A DNA stretch of 64,000 bases from Carpediemonas membranifera (lineage: Eukaryota > Fornicata), in assembly GCA_019828565.1 (NCBI GenBank), contig JAHDYR010000067.1:372001-436000 (forward strand), read 5' to 3'. The position numbers and the translations under genes were made by a program. Shown one piece after another: positions 8,520 to 17,526 of this stretch; position 1 is the stretch's first letter, and every line of letters starts with the position of its first letter. The notes below the pieces were generated by a model. That model searched no databases and was not told the origin of the DNA. It saw only the letters and a list, made by a program, of their open reading frames with translations.

Positions 8520-10435
8520 ATGTCGCAAGAGTCATATGAACAGATCGTCAGTATCATGATGGACACGCTAACATAGTTTTTCAATGAGATAGGCCTTGCA
8601 CAGTACATTCAACAGGAGCTCGAGCTCAAACACTCGACTGTTGATCTCCCCGTGAAGCTCATCCGTCCTGGTGGCCCCAGGTTCGTTCATTCTACAACCT
8701 CTCACTCAGATTGACCAAAGAAGGCGCCAAACGCCACCGCCTCCGCTGCTCGCTCCACGGCTGTTCCTTTAGCGGCTACTACGACGACAACCGCAAGGAC
8801 GGCTCCATCCTCCTTCGTGTGATCCACCCCCACGACCACACGAACGTCACAGTCCCCGCAGCCCCCAAGCGTCGCCGTATGAGTCGGGCGGCACACATGG
8901 TGACCGTCGACCAGGTCCGTAAGAGCGGTACTGACGACTCTATACACGAGACACGCCTTCCCAGCGACCAGATGAGGGCCGACATTTACCACACGCCGAC
9001 TAGCCGCACCTTTAGGCACATTGTGAGCAAATACGTCAAGGAGGAGCCAGTCGTGACCACCACGAAGCGCTACATCCCCAGACTCGCCGCTGTGGCCGAC
9101 GACACGCTCACTGGCCAGAAGATCCGCATCCCCGTGCTCGCTAGCATCCTCCACTCGGCCGAGGACCCGACGCTCTCCTTCCTCTGCAAGCGCATGCTCG
9201 AGGCGAAGAACCTGCTCGACCAGAGCCAGTGGAACGTAGAGGGCCTCTTCATCGCCCACTGCGACGGCAAGCTCTGGCTCCGGGGCAACAACACCACGGG
9301 TCAGACCGGCAGCGGCAGCACTGCTGTCTGGCAGGTGGCGTTCAACCGTCTTAGAATCCCCAGGGTCGAAGAGATCGGCCACATCGTCGTTTCGGCCGGC
9401 TCCGTCTTCGTGCAGACCATGCGTGGTGTCTACGCCTGGGGCAACAACGCCCACGGCAAGCTCGGCGTGACCTCGACTGACCCGACGATCTACACCCCGA
9501 GGAAGGTCGACCTGCCCTCGCGGTGCGACGTCACCGTGCTCTCATCCCAGCACAGCACCCTCTTCTCCGCCCCGGGCAACGGCATCTTCATTGCCGGTCT
9601 GGCCGCCCCCATCCAGCACCGGGACGACGTGCCCGTCTCCTTCATCCGCCCGACGTACATCCCCGGAACCGGCCTGGCGTTCAAGATGTGGACGGACAGC
9701 GAGAGCACCGCCATTTTCCAGACCCCGCAAGCACTCATGGCGTACGGCCACATCGACGGCGGCCGGCTCGGCATCAGCCCCGACACGACCGAGACGCACA
9801 CCATGGGCACCATCAGCGTGGTCTCGGCGCCCATCCCAGTCCCGGACGGCATGACCGTCGAGACGGTGGTGATGACGCCCGACAACGTCTTCATCCTCAC
9901 CGACCAGTGCCGGTGCCTCGTCAGCGGCACCAACAAGCACGGCCAGCTCGGCCTCCAGCATACACGCCCCATCAACACGCCTGAGCTCCTCCCCTTCAAC
10001 GTCGAGAGCGTCGTGTCGTCCGAGGAGGCGTCGATCTTCATGTCGAGCGGCAAGACCATGGTCGTCGGCGATAACACCTACCACCAGCTCCCCATCACTG
10101 AGCAGCACACGGTCGTTCCCACTGAGGTCCTCCTCCCCTCGGGCGCCCCGTTCAGAGTGTTCCTCGCCAAGCGCGCCATGTTTTTGCACCGTAACGACGG
10201 CCGCTGGGTTGTCCGCGGTGATAACGCCCGGGGTAGGCTGGGGATCCACACCAACGACCTCGTCGCCACAGAGTGGTGCGAGATCTCGATGTTTGCGGTG
10301 CACGAGATCCTGGCTGACGGCGACGATCACGTGTTTGTCACCAACGACGGTCTCTACCGCATCGAGGGCAACATCATGATGCCTGTGACTGAGTCGACGT
10401 CGTTCGACATGATTCCCGCGATCCTGCAGGTGTAG
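8520..10435 (+). CDS. FAR1/WRKY-GCM1-like zinc finger fused to RCC1-like repeats (two introns)
   Basis: I assemble this gene from three exons, 8520-8546, 8577-8680 and 8710-10435 (618 aa). The long frame from 8711 has no ATG near its start. Removing two GT...AG introns of 30 and 29 nt links it in frame to ATG 8520 and yields a coherent N-terminus (MSQESYEQIFFNEIG...). Residues about 45-90 contain RLRCSLHGCSF...VIHPHDH, a C-x4-C...H-x-H arrangement like the zinc finger of FAR1/Mutator-type WRKY-GCM1 DNA-binding domains. From about residue 230 the protein has RCC1-type repeats (LWLRGNNTTGQTGSG, VYAWGNNAHGKLGV, CLVSGTNKHGQLGL, WVVRGDNARGRLGI), a seven-bladed propeller fold used by chromatin-bound exchange factors and scaffolds. 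The fusion suggests a DNA-associated protein. Its role is unknown. Confidence 0.8.
8547..8576 (+). other. Spliceosomal intron 1 of the RCC1-like gene (30 nt)
   Basis: The intron starts GTCAGT and ends CTAACATAG, so a branch-point-like CTAAC abuts the 3' splice site as in Giardia. If it is retained, translation stops at the TAG inside this motif. Removing it keeps the frame (phase 0). Confidence 0.75.
8681..8709 (+). other. Spliceosomal intron 2 of the RCC1-like gene (29 nt)
   Basis: The intron starts GTTCGT and ends CTCACTCAG. It splits an AGA (Arg) codon in phase 2, and removing it joins LIRPGGP to RLTKEGAK in frame. Together with intron 1 it gives the only clear 5' end for the gene. Confidence 0.75.
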
Positions 10436-10562
10436 TGGTGATTTATGATGGTAAATGAGAATATGTAACACGTGGATCTTGAGAGATCGGAATATGAGGT
10501 CTGCTTCCCACAAACTCAAAAATAAATATGTTTAATCCTCTAGCGAATGTAAATCTCGTAAA

Positions 10563-13500
10563 TCAATGGCCCACGTCCACCTCGAGCTCTATAATCCGCA
10601 CATTCGCGATACTGTCAGCCGATAGCCCCAGATTCGTCAAGTCACACTTCTTGGGACTAACGAGCAGAGCCTGAAGCCCAGCCGACGATATCGACTCGAC
10701 GAGGTACTTGAGCACAGTCTGTCTGCTCGTCTCGTCGAGGAAAACATCCCACTCGTCTACCGTGACGAAGGGCACCTCGACGCTCTTCCAGCCGGTAACG
10801 AATAGCGCGTCTGCAAGCAACGACTTCTGGCCGCCTGACAACTGCTTGGGCTCCAGGGCTTGGACGCCCGCTGACACACCAACGCTGATATCGATCCTGC
10901 CCTTGGTAGATTCAGTTGGATGGTGGATCTTGAGATTCGGCTGGAACGAGCAATTGGTCAGGACTTCGTTAAATCCGTGTACAAACACCCGACTCAGCGT
11001 CAGTCGGAGGTTGTCCATGCGTGTCCGATTTGAGTGGTTCTCCTGCTCGAGGTGCTCGTACCGGCGTCCAAACCGAGCCTGTTCAGCGCGATTGTGCTCG
11101 AGCATCGCGTGCTTGGCGTGCATCTCCTTCAAGACGAGCTCGTACGGCCGCCCGTGTTCTGCGGTGATCTCGCTGATCCTGGCCTCGAGCTCGGCGATCT
11201 TCTTGGCAATATCCGGCGGCTGATCATCCCCTGGGTCCACCCCCATCGGCGTGTCAGGGTGGTCTCTCGCCGCCTTCGTGCACATCGCCTGGTACTTCCC
11301 CTGCTTGATGCCCACCGTCGCCTGTGCTGTGCCCACGTTCGAGTCGACCCTCGCCAACTCCTGCTGGACTGTGGCCAGTCGATTCTGGAGGCTCCGCTGG
11401 GTCCGGATCCACTGCTCTCTCTCGTCCCTGAACGCCCTTACTGTCTCCTCGACCTGGGCGACCGCTCCCTGGACTCTGGCACAGTCTGCCCTGCGCCGCT
11501 TCAACTCATCCTTGCACTCGGCGAGGCGCTCATCCAATAGTTTCAGCGCCCCTTTCGCGTCCACCAACGCATCCTCCGCCTCGTCATTCTTCCCAATGAG
11601 GACGGCAATCTCGTCCTGCAGAGCCTGACGCCGCTCACCCTTCTTGTACTGATCATACGCCTCCTTGGCAGCGGCGAGCTTCTCCTCCTCCTCCGCGAGT
11701 TGCTGCTTGAGCATGCTGTTTTCCGCGGCGAGTTCTGCCATGGTCGCCTGGGTGCTTTCGATGAAGCCGATCTGATCATGCATCTTGGCCTCAAGCTCCC
11801 TGAGTCGGTCTCTATCACGTGTGGCGGCATCCTTCGCCTCTTCCAGGTCCTTGGCGGACTTCTCGATCTGCTCCTGGGTGCGGAGATCGCCTGGGATGTC
11901 CGGGAACCCAACGTTGGCCAGCGGATTCCGAAGAATGCCGCCCGCCTCGATACGGTACGTCCCCCCTGGGAACGCGGCGATGGTTCTCTTCAGTACAGCG
12001 CGGCTTTCGTTCTTGTCCGTCTGAACTCTGCGGATGAAGTGCTTGGCGTGCTCCTCTGTCTCAAACAGCAGTGTCCGATCGGCCGCGACGAAGTCTATCA
12101 GGTAGCATGTGATGGCAGCGTCCTTGACCTCCAGGGCATCGAGTAGAGTCGCCTGGAATCCGACCACACCGTTGAGTGGCAGGTCGTCGGATCTACACGA
12201 GCTGGGGGGCTTGTTAGAGGGGTACGAGTTGAGTGAGATGCCCGCCTTCTGACGCATGAGCATGTTGTTGAGCGCGTTGAACACGGTGCGGTTGAAGCAG
12301 ACCGCGTCGACTTTCGTCATCTGCAGGAGCTGACGAACCAGCTTACTCCTCGCAAAGGCTGGCTTGACTACCAGATACGCCGCTACTGGGGCGACTGGCT
12401 TGTACGGCCGGTCCTCGTCCTTCAGCCGGGGCACGATCTTCTCCCAGCACGCCTCGACGACCTTGAATCGGTTCACGATCTTCGGATCTGCCAGAAGCTG
12501 CAGCCTCTCGTTGATATCATTGAGATTTGACCCGCCCTTGTGCCGCACCTTCCTCAGCCGGGCCTGGGCCGCGTCTGCTGCTGCTAGGGACTTCTCGGCG
12601 ACCTTCTTCTGCGCCAAAAAGTCCTCTCGCATACGCTCTCTCGCGGATTCCTGCTTGTCTAGGGCGTGCCGTGTGTTCTCGAGCTCCACGGCCTTCTGAG
12701 CGAGCAAGGAGTGTGTCTGGTCACGTTTCAATGAATCCGGTTGGGGCACCTCCTTGCTTGCGTCCTCCAGGTCGCGCTCCTTTCGCTTCAAATCCCGGCT
12801 GAGCGTGTTGATGGTGTGCTTGGCGGCCTCCTTCTTCGCCTGTGCGTCCATGATGTCCCTATGCGTCTCATCTATGACCCTTTCCTGGTCAAGCACCAAT
12901 GACTCCGCGGCGCTGACCTGCTCGGCAGCTTCTCGACTCTCTTCGGCCAGTCTGGCCAGCTTCCTCTCAAACTTAGCGATGCTCGAGCTCGCCTTCTCCA
13001 CGTCCGTCGCAGTTGTAGCCACGCGTTGTTCCAGATCTGCCTTGGCCGACGCCGCGTCAACTACAGCCCGCTGGGCCCTCTCGACTTCAGCCCGCTGGTC
13101 TCTGAGGCCAATAAACGTCAGCTGGGCGACGTGCCGCTTGATACGGGCATGAAGTTCGTCCGACCCCTGCATTGAGTCAACCTCGTGCTGCAGGGCGACG
13201 TACTCCTCCTGCATTCGTTCGACTGAGCGGGTAAAGGTGTCTAGGCAGCCGACTGTGTTTCTCATGTTATCAGCAGTGGCCTCAATAGATCGGCGCACAT
13301 GTTCGAGCCTCGTAGCCTGCAGGAAGAAGCTGTAGAGCGTGTAGGGGTCGATATTAGCAACGGTCTTCATCAAATTCTGGTTGATGAACTGAAGTTGGTT
13401 GCCGGGGTCGAGGTTAAGGTGCTCCCGTAGAGCCCGGACGGTCTTGGCTGACACCTTCGTCCCATTGAGAGAGAACGACGTGCTACACGTCCCAGAGGCG

Positions 13501-15185
13501 TTGAGGCGAAGGTCACGGTGCAGTACAAGTGTGTCACCGTATTGGCCGTGGCAGTAGGCGTTGTACCCCGTGTTGACGATGTGCATCGACACGTGCCCGC
13601 TCTTCTCACCGTCGGCACGGGCCTGGCGGTTGAAGAAACCTGCCAGACCCGCCGTGGAGGTTGACTTGTTTGAGTCGTCCGCGATCTGTGCCTCTGTCCC
13701 GCCCAGTGCGAATGAGATGCCGCGGCTGATGCTGGAGTTGTGGGTCACCAGCATGCTCTCGGTGACAATGAAACGGCAGGTCGGGCCCTCCATGGTGAAG
13801 CCGTAGTAGTCGTCCTCGGGCTGGGGGGTGACGGTGAAGCCGACGGGGGTGGGGTTTTTGTCATCATGTGTGGCCATGTCGGTCTTGTGGACGCGGCAGG
13901 GGAGGGCGCCGTGGATCATAAAGCGGGCCGTGGCGTCAGCGCCGCTCACCTTGAGCGAGAGGCCGAGGGACCGTGCGATGAACTTGATGTCATCACTGAG
14001 CTGGCCCTGGGCGTGGGTGATGACGAAGGCGCCACCGTCGAGTCTGCCGCTGGTGTCGACGAACCCGGCCAGGAGGCTGAGCCGCTGCTGCACGGTGCCG
14101 ACCTTGATGGCTGGGGGGACGTGCTTGGTGGAGCAGAGGTCGTTGGCCCGCAGCCATGTCAGGAAGGGGCTGTCGAGGCCGTCGGCCCCGAGGATGTTGT
14201 TGGTGTCAGCCTCGCCAGCCGGCACAAGGCGGCAGGCGACCGACTTGACCGCCAGCGTGAACCCTTCGACGACGTCGGGATCGGTTGTGGTGAGTTGGGG
14301 GACGCCCTCGTGGCCCACGCTTCCAGCGCCGAGCCAAGCACCGAGGGTCCACTCGAACGAGGGGGTGTCAGTGACGTCCTCGACCACGGCCGGCGGGGCA
14401 TACGCGGGGAGTGCTGACGTGTCGAACAGCTCGATGCGGGGGGCGTGGAACATGAAGGCCCGCTCGCGGAGGTTGGGGTGCATGCATTCGTCATCGAGGA
14501 AACGTCTGACTGGCATGTCGAGGATGGTGCCGTCGTACAGGACGGAGCAGTTCTCGTGCACGGCGTCATGCTGCTCGAGGGTGGCCTTGAATGTCTCAGC
14601 GGCGTCAACGTCGGTGAAAGCCACAGATCTGGCTCTGACGGAAGTGACCTCGTTGGAATCGTCGCGACTGATGAAGACGAACTCTACACGATAGTCGCAG
14701 TCCCCTTTGGTCAAAGTGGGTCCAGCACCGCTCATCATGAATGATATGACGTGGGACATGTTGCAGGTGAACGCCCCGACCTCCGTCTCGACCCGTGCCA
14801 TCTCCTCCCGGCCCCGGGTGACCGTCAGGACGCGCTTAGGGGTCCCCTCGGCGCCCATGATCGTGTCTCCGGCCTGGATGTCCTCGGCGCACTGGAACTG
14901 ACCGCTGGCCATGAGGACCTTGGTGCCGCGGGCCAGGCACTTGCCAGCACCGTTACCTCCGTGGAGAAGAGTGAGCTGAGATGATAGATCAAGCTCAAAG
15001 GTGCGGAATGTAATCCAGTTCTTGTACACAATCTTCTTAATGCGGCCGGCGCCTTCAACTGAGCTCGAAAGACGGGGCTGCTCCTCGGAATCGGAGTCTT
15101 CCTCCCGGGCTCTCTTCTGTGAAGGCTCATAGCCGTCTTCATCATCGCTTTGATACCGCTGGGTCCTCTTTTTAAGTCGGACCAT
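10563..15185 (-). CDS. SMC6: SMC6-like ATPase with an intein in the Walker A motif
   Basis: The 1540-aa precursor would splice to about 1139 aa, the usual SMC6 size. The N-terminal head begins at about residue 48 (GRIKKIVYKNWITFRTFELDL). Its P-loop GGNGAGK is cut after Lys82 by a 401-aa intein and resumes with SSISRGISFALGG. After the intein, NQLQFINQNLMK and FFLQATRLEHV match SMC6 rather than SMC5. Long coiled coils flank a hinge at about 930-1030 (YKPVAPVAAYLV, typical of SMC6). The C-terminal head has the ABC signature LSGGQKS (about 1448) and a Walker B of SMC6 type (VDEWDVFLDE, about 1480). The SMC5/6 complex works in homologous recombination, replication-fork repair and viral DNA silencing. 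The N-terminal tail is acidic/basic and may be a nuclear signal. ATP binding needs the restored Lys-Ser of the P-loop, so activity depends on protein splicing. The gene is divergent from ELP2, with 141 bp between the start codons. Confidence 0.88.
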   Translation of the reverse strand: MVRLKKRTQRYQSDDEDGYEPSQKRAREEDSDSEEQPRLSSSVEGAGRIKKIVYKNWITFRTFELDLSSQLTLLHGGNGAGKCLARGTKVLMASGQFQCAEDIQAGDTIMGAEGTPKRVLTVTRGREEMARVETEVGAFTCNMSHVISFMMSGAGPTLTKGDCDYRVEFVFISRDDSNEVTSVRARSVAFTDVDAAETFKATLEQHDAVHENCSVLYDGTILDMPVRRFLDDECMHPNLRERAFMFHAPRIELFDTSALPAYAPPAVVEDVTDTPSFEWTLGAWLGAGSVGHEGVPQLTTTDPDVVEGFTLAVKSVACRLVPAGEADTNNILGADGLDSPFLTWLRANDLCSTKHVPPAIKVGTVQQRLSLLAGFVDTSGRLDGGAFVITHAQGQLSDDIKFIARSLGLSLKVSGADATARFMIHGALPCRVHKTDMATHDDKNPTPVGFTVTPQPEDDYYGFTMEGPTCRFIVTESMLVTHNSSISRGISFALGGTEAQIADDSNKSTSTAGLAGFFNRQARADGEKSGHVSMHIVNTGYNAYCHGQYGDTLVLHRDLRLNASGTCSTSFSLNGTKVSAKTVRALREHLNLDPGNQLQFINQNLMKTVANIDPYTLYSFFLQATRLEHVRRSIEATADNMRNTVGCLDTFTRSVERMQEEYVALQHEVDSMQGSDELHARIKRHVAQLTFIGLRDQRAEVERAQRAVVDAASAKADLEQRVATTATDVEKASSSIAKFERKLARLAEESREAAEQVSAAESLVLDQERVIDETHRDIMDAQAKKEAAKHTINTLSRDLKRKERDLEDASKEVPQPDSLKRDQTHSLLAQKAVELENTRHALDKQESARERMREDFLAQKKVAEKSLAAADAAQARLRKVRHKGGSNLNDINERLQLLADPKIVNRFKVVEACWEKIVPRLKDEDRPYKPVAPVAAYLVVKPAFARSKLVRQLLQMTKVDAVCFNRTVFNALNNMLMRQKAGISLNSYPSNKPPSSCRSDDLPLNGVVGFQATLLDALEVKDAAITCYLIDFVAADRTLLFETEEHAKHFIRRVQTDKNESRAVLKRTIAAFPGGTYRIEAGGILRNPLANVGFPDIPGDLRTQEQIEKSAKDLEEAKDAATRDRDRLRELEAKMHDQIGFIESTQATMAELAAENSMLKQQLAEEEEKLAAAKEAYDQYKKGERRQALQDEIAVLIGKNDEAEDALVDAKGALKLLDERLAECKDELKRRRADCARVQGAVAQVEETVRAFRDEREQWIRTQRSLQNRLATVQQELARVDSNVGTAQATVGIKQGKYQAMCTKAARDHPDTPMGVDPGDDQPPDIAKKIAELEARISEITAEHGRPYELVLKEMHAKHAMLEHNRAEQARFGRRYEHLEQENHSNRTRMDNLRLTLSRVFVHGFNEVLTNCSFQPNLKIHHPTESTKGRIDISVGVSAGVQALEPKQLSGGQKSLLADALFVTGWKSVEVPFVTVDEWDVFLDETSRQTVLKYLVESISSAGLQALLVSPKKCDLTNLGLSADSIANVRIIELEVDVGH
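13737..14939 (-). other. Intein (401 aa) with degenerate LAGLIDADG endonuclease, in SMC6
   Basis: The intein starts at Cys1 (CLARGTKVLM, block A) and ends in His400-Asn401, followed by a +1 Ser of the host. Block B carries FTCNMSH (His63), close in form to the FTCNATH of the yeast VMA1 intein. The C-terminal block DDYYGFTMEG...MLVTHN also follows the VMA1 layout. All residues for class 1 splicing are present (Cys1, block B His, His-Asn, +1 Ser). A LAGLIDADG endonuclease sits between residues ~195 and 370: motif 1 is LGAWLGAGS (199-207) and motif 2 is LAGFVDTSG (290-298), with the linking KHVPP conserved. In both motifs the residue at the catalytic Asp position (just before the last Gly) is changed, to Ala205 and Ser297. 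I infer a splicing-competent intein with a dead endonuclease. Confidence 0.93.
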
Positions 15186-15326
15186 GGGCGGGACTCCAGT
15201 GCGCCGTCCTTAAAGTGCACTGTATGCGATGTCGGTGAATGTGGCCTGGCACGACTCGCTAGGCCCAATTGGCGCGCCCCAGCAAGCCTCCAACAGTCGA
15301 CTTTGTTGAGTCGGCTTGAGGCATCA

Positions 15327-17453
15327 ATGAGCGCCAGCCACGTTATTGGTGCTACTGCCGGCCCAACAAGGTACCAATGCTGCATTAAGTGGGGCATTTG
15401 CAACTATGTGATATACGGAACTACTGCTGCTGTCGCTGTTTGGAATACTCAGGCCAATTCGATAATACTCGCGAACCACCACCGTGCGCCCGTTCGTCAA
15501 GTCGCATGGATGCACGACGAGGCTCAGCATCCTATATCCGAGTTTGTTTCTGGCGATATCGACGGAAACATCGTCTATTGGGCCCTTAACGAAGGAAAAC
15601 CCTCGGTTATGGCCGAAATCAAGCTTGCCACGTCCTCTCCCCCGGCTCAAATGGTTGCAGGAACACACAGCGGCCACCGATTCATCGCCATAGTTCAGGT
15701 GAGTGGCGACCTGACCCTCCTCGTCCAGCCCCAGCCAGGTCTCGGGTTCGAGTCCCACGCGGTCACCCCGCCCAGCACCGCCCGGGCCATGTGCCTCGCT
15801 TCACTCAGCGGCAGGCTGCTAGTAGGGGACATGGCGGGCCGAGTTAGTGTCATTTCCCTCGACACTCTCACTGTCGAGCTGACATTCGGGTCCGTGTCAG
15901 CTTGGGTGGCCGACCTCGATGCTACAACCATCCTTTACTCGGCAGACGGAATCTCAGTCGTTGCTGCAGCTGTGGGCAACACCGTCCAGCTGTGGCAGCT
16001 GACCCGCACCACCGCCACTATCCTGCGGACATGCCAGGATGCTGGCGACATCATCACCTCGGTGGCGTTCAGCAAGTCCGCCGACCACCAATCTGACACA
16101 CTCCTGGCGGCAGGGTGCGGAGATCGGTCCATATTTATGTACACCATGGCCCCCGACCTGACTGCCACCCTCGACTCCAGGCTTGGCGCTTTCGGGGCGA
16201 GCACGTTCATCGGTGTCACTGGCGTCTGCTGTGACGCCAACGCGTGTGCAGGCCAGACGATGGACGGGGCGCTGCTCTTCTACACGAGAGGCAAGGCCGC
16301 CGAGTCCATCGAGGAGGAGGGCGAGAACTGGGTTGTCGCGGCAGCTCCATCGGGTCCAGCGGGGAAGGTGTCGGCCATTTGCCCGGTATCGCAGGACGCG
16401 GTACTTGTCGCGTCGCATGACAGAACGGTCCGAATCTTCCATCGAGGGGCGGTCGTATCTGAGATTGCTCGGCCACTGGTGCACGGTTATCCAGTTGCTG
16501 GCGCCACGTATATTTCGGGCCTTTTGCTCGTATGGGCGGGCGAGACGAGTGTCAGAATTCTCAGACCAACCGAGTCATTCAAAAGAACGGCGAATCTATT
16601 TAATATCGACTCAATCTCCGCAGGATACGGCATTGGCGCGGTACAGCCCCCCATGCGTCTGCTGAACAAGCCCATGTTCGTAGGCGCCACGCCGTCGTTG
16701 TTTGAGCGAGCCCTTCTTGACGACCACCAAGTGACTGAAGTGTCAGAGTTCAGACCGGGCCTGATCGCCCAAATCGCGGTCGATTCTGATCCTATCCTCG
16801 GGATTCCCGCCGATGTATCACACGACGAGGCGCTTCGTCGGACACTGTGGGGGCAGCACGGCGAGGTCCCGACGCATGGCCCCGTGACCGTAGCCGCGGC
16901 ATGTGTTGGCGATGATGGAGAGGTCATGCTCGCCATGGCCCCGGAAGCATCGCGGCCGTCTGACTGCGCTGTCGAGGTTGTGAGGCTGGCGTGCCATGGG
17001 GATTACATCAGACATGCGCCGTTGGCTACGATGGCCGTGGGCGAAGTCGTCAGTTCATTGGCGATGGAAGGTGGAACTATCGCTGTTGGGACGGGTACCC
17101 GACTCCTCATCTTCCGAAACGGGGCGGAGCAGGTCTTGGCGGTCGATTCGCCAGTCTCCGCTGTTGCCCTTGAGTCAGGTGCAGTTTATGCTGTATCCGG
17201 GCCGACGCTGGTCACCGTTTCCTCAGCGGACGCCGAGCCTGTTACCCACTCTCTCGGCAGCAAAGGCGTCTCTCTCTCTGTCTCTGGCCGCACAATTGCT
17301 GTGGGGCGGGTCAACGGCACCGTCGCCGTTGCACGCGATGGCAAACAGACCGACCTTGTTGTGGGCGCCGGCTGTGTCGACCGGGTGGCGCTGTGCGGGG
17401 GCCTGCTTGTTTGCGGAGTCGGGTCAGCTGTGGTTTGGGTCGAGCTCGGATGA
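15327..17453 (+). CDS. ELP2: Elongator complex subunit 2 (WD40 protein)
   Basis: This 708-aa WD-repeat protein starts at ATG 15327; the frame is open further upstream but overlaps the SMC6 start region. WD40-like blades run through the protein (VRQVAWMHDE, FVSGDIDGNIVYW, NTVQLWQL, AVLVASHDRTVRIFHRG). Two diagnostic Elp2 features follow. One is RPLVHGYPVAGATYISGLLL...SVRILRPTESF, matching 'RPQ-HGYD...VSGADEK-LRVFEAP'. The other is EALRRTLWGQHGE...HGPVTVAAACVGDDG, matching 'LWPE-QKLYGHGYE...A...DG'. Elp2 is a double WD40 propeller in the Elongator core, which modifies wobble uridines of tRNA (cm5U pathway). The protein is somewhat shorter than yeast or human Elp2, and the C-terminal propeller is poorly conserved. 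Confidence 0.78.
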   Translation: MSASHVIGATAGPTRYQCCIKWGICNYVIYGTTAAVAVWNTQANSIILANHHRAPVRQVAWMHDEAQHPISEFVSGDIDGNIVYWALNEGKPSVMAEIKLATSSPPAQMVAGTHSGHRFIAIVQVSGDLTLLVQPQPGLGFESHAVTPPSTARAMCLASLSGRLLVGDMAGRVSVISLDTLTVELTFGSVSAWVADLDATTILYSADGISVVAAAVGNTVQLWQLTRTTATILRTCQDAGDIITSVAFSKSADHQSDTLLAAGCGDRSIFMYTMAPDLTATLDSRLGAFGASTFIGVTGVCCDANACAGQTMDGALLFYTRGKAAESIEEEGENWVVAAAPSGPAGKVSAICPVSQDAVLVASHDRTVRIFHRGAVVSEIARPLVHGYPVAGATYISGLLLVWAGETSVRILRPTESFKRTANLFNIDSISAGYGIGAVQPPMRLLNKPMFVGATPSLFERALLDDHQVTEVSEFRPGLIAQIAVDSDPILGIPADVSHDEALRRTLWGQHGEVPTHGPVTVAAACVGDDGEVMLAMAPEASRPSDCAVEVVRLACHGDYIRHAPLATMAVGEVVSSLAMEGGTIAVGTGTRLLIFRNGAEQVLAVDSPVSAVALESGAVYAVSGPTLVTVSSADAEPVTHSLGSKGVSLSVSGRTIAVGRVNGTVAVARDGKQTDLVVGAGCVDRVALCGGLLVCGVGSAVVWVELG

Positions 17454-17526
17454 GGCGTTCAGAGTGGTGAGAGATATGCTGTAAATGATACGGACGCATC
17501 AGACGGTTAGTAAGATGATTTATCCG

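Noticed and set aside
13737-14939. Spliceosomal intron or assembly chimera instead of an intein
   Set aside because: The segment is in frame with no stop codon, and its ends are Cys and His-Asn/Ser with all splicing blocks in order, which an intron or chimera would not give.
10563-15185. Assignment as SMC5
   Set aside because: The Walker B (DEWDVFLD), the hinge (YKPVAPVAAYLV) and the post-P-loop segment (FFLQATRLEHV) match SMC6 patterns better than SMC5.
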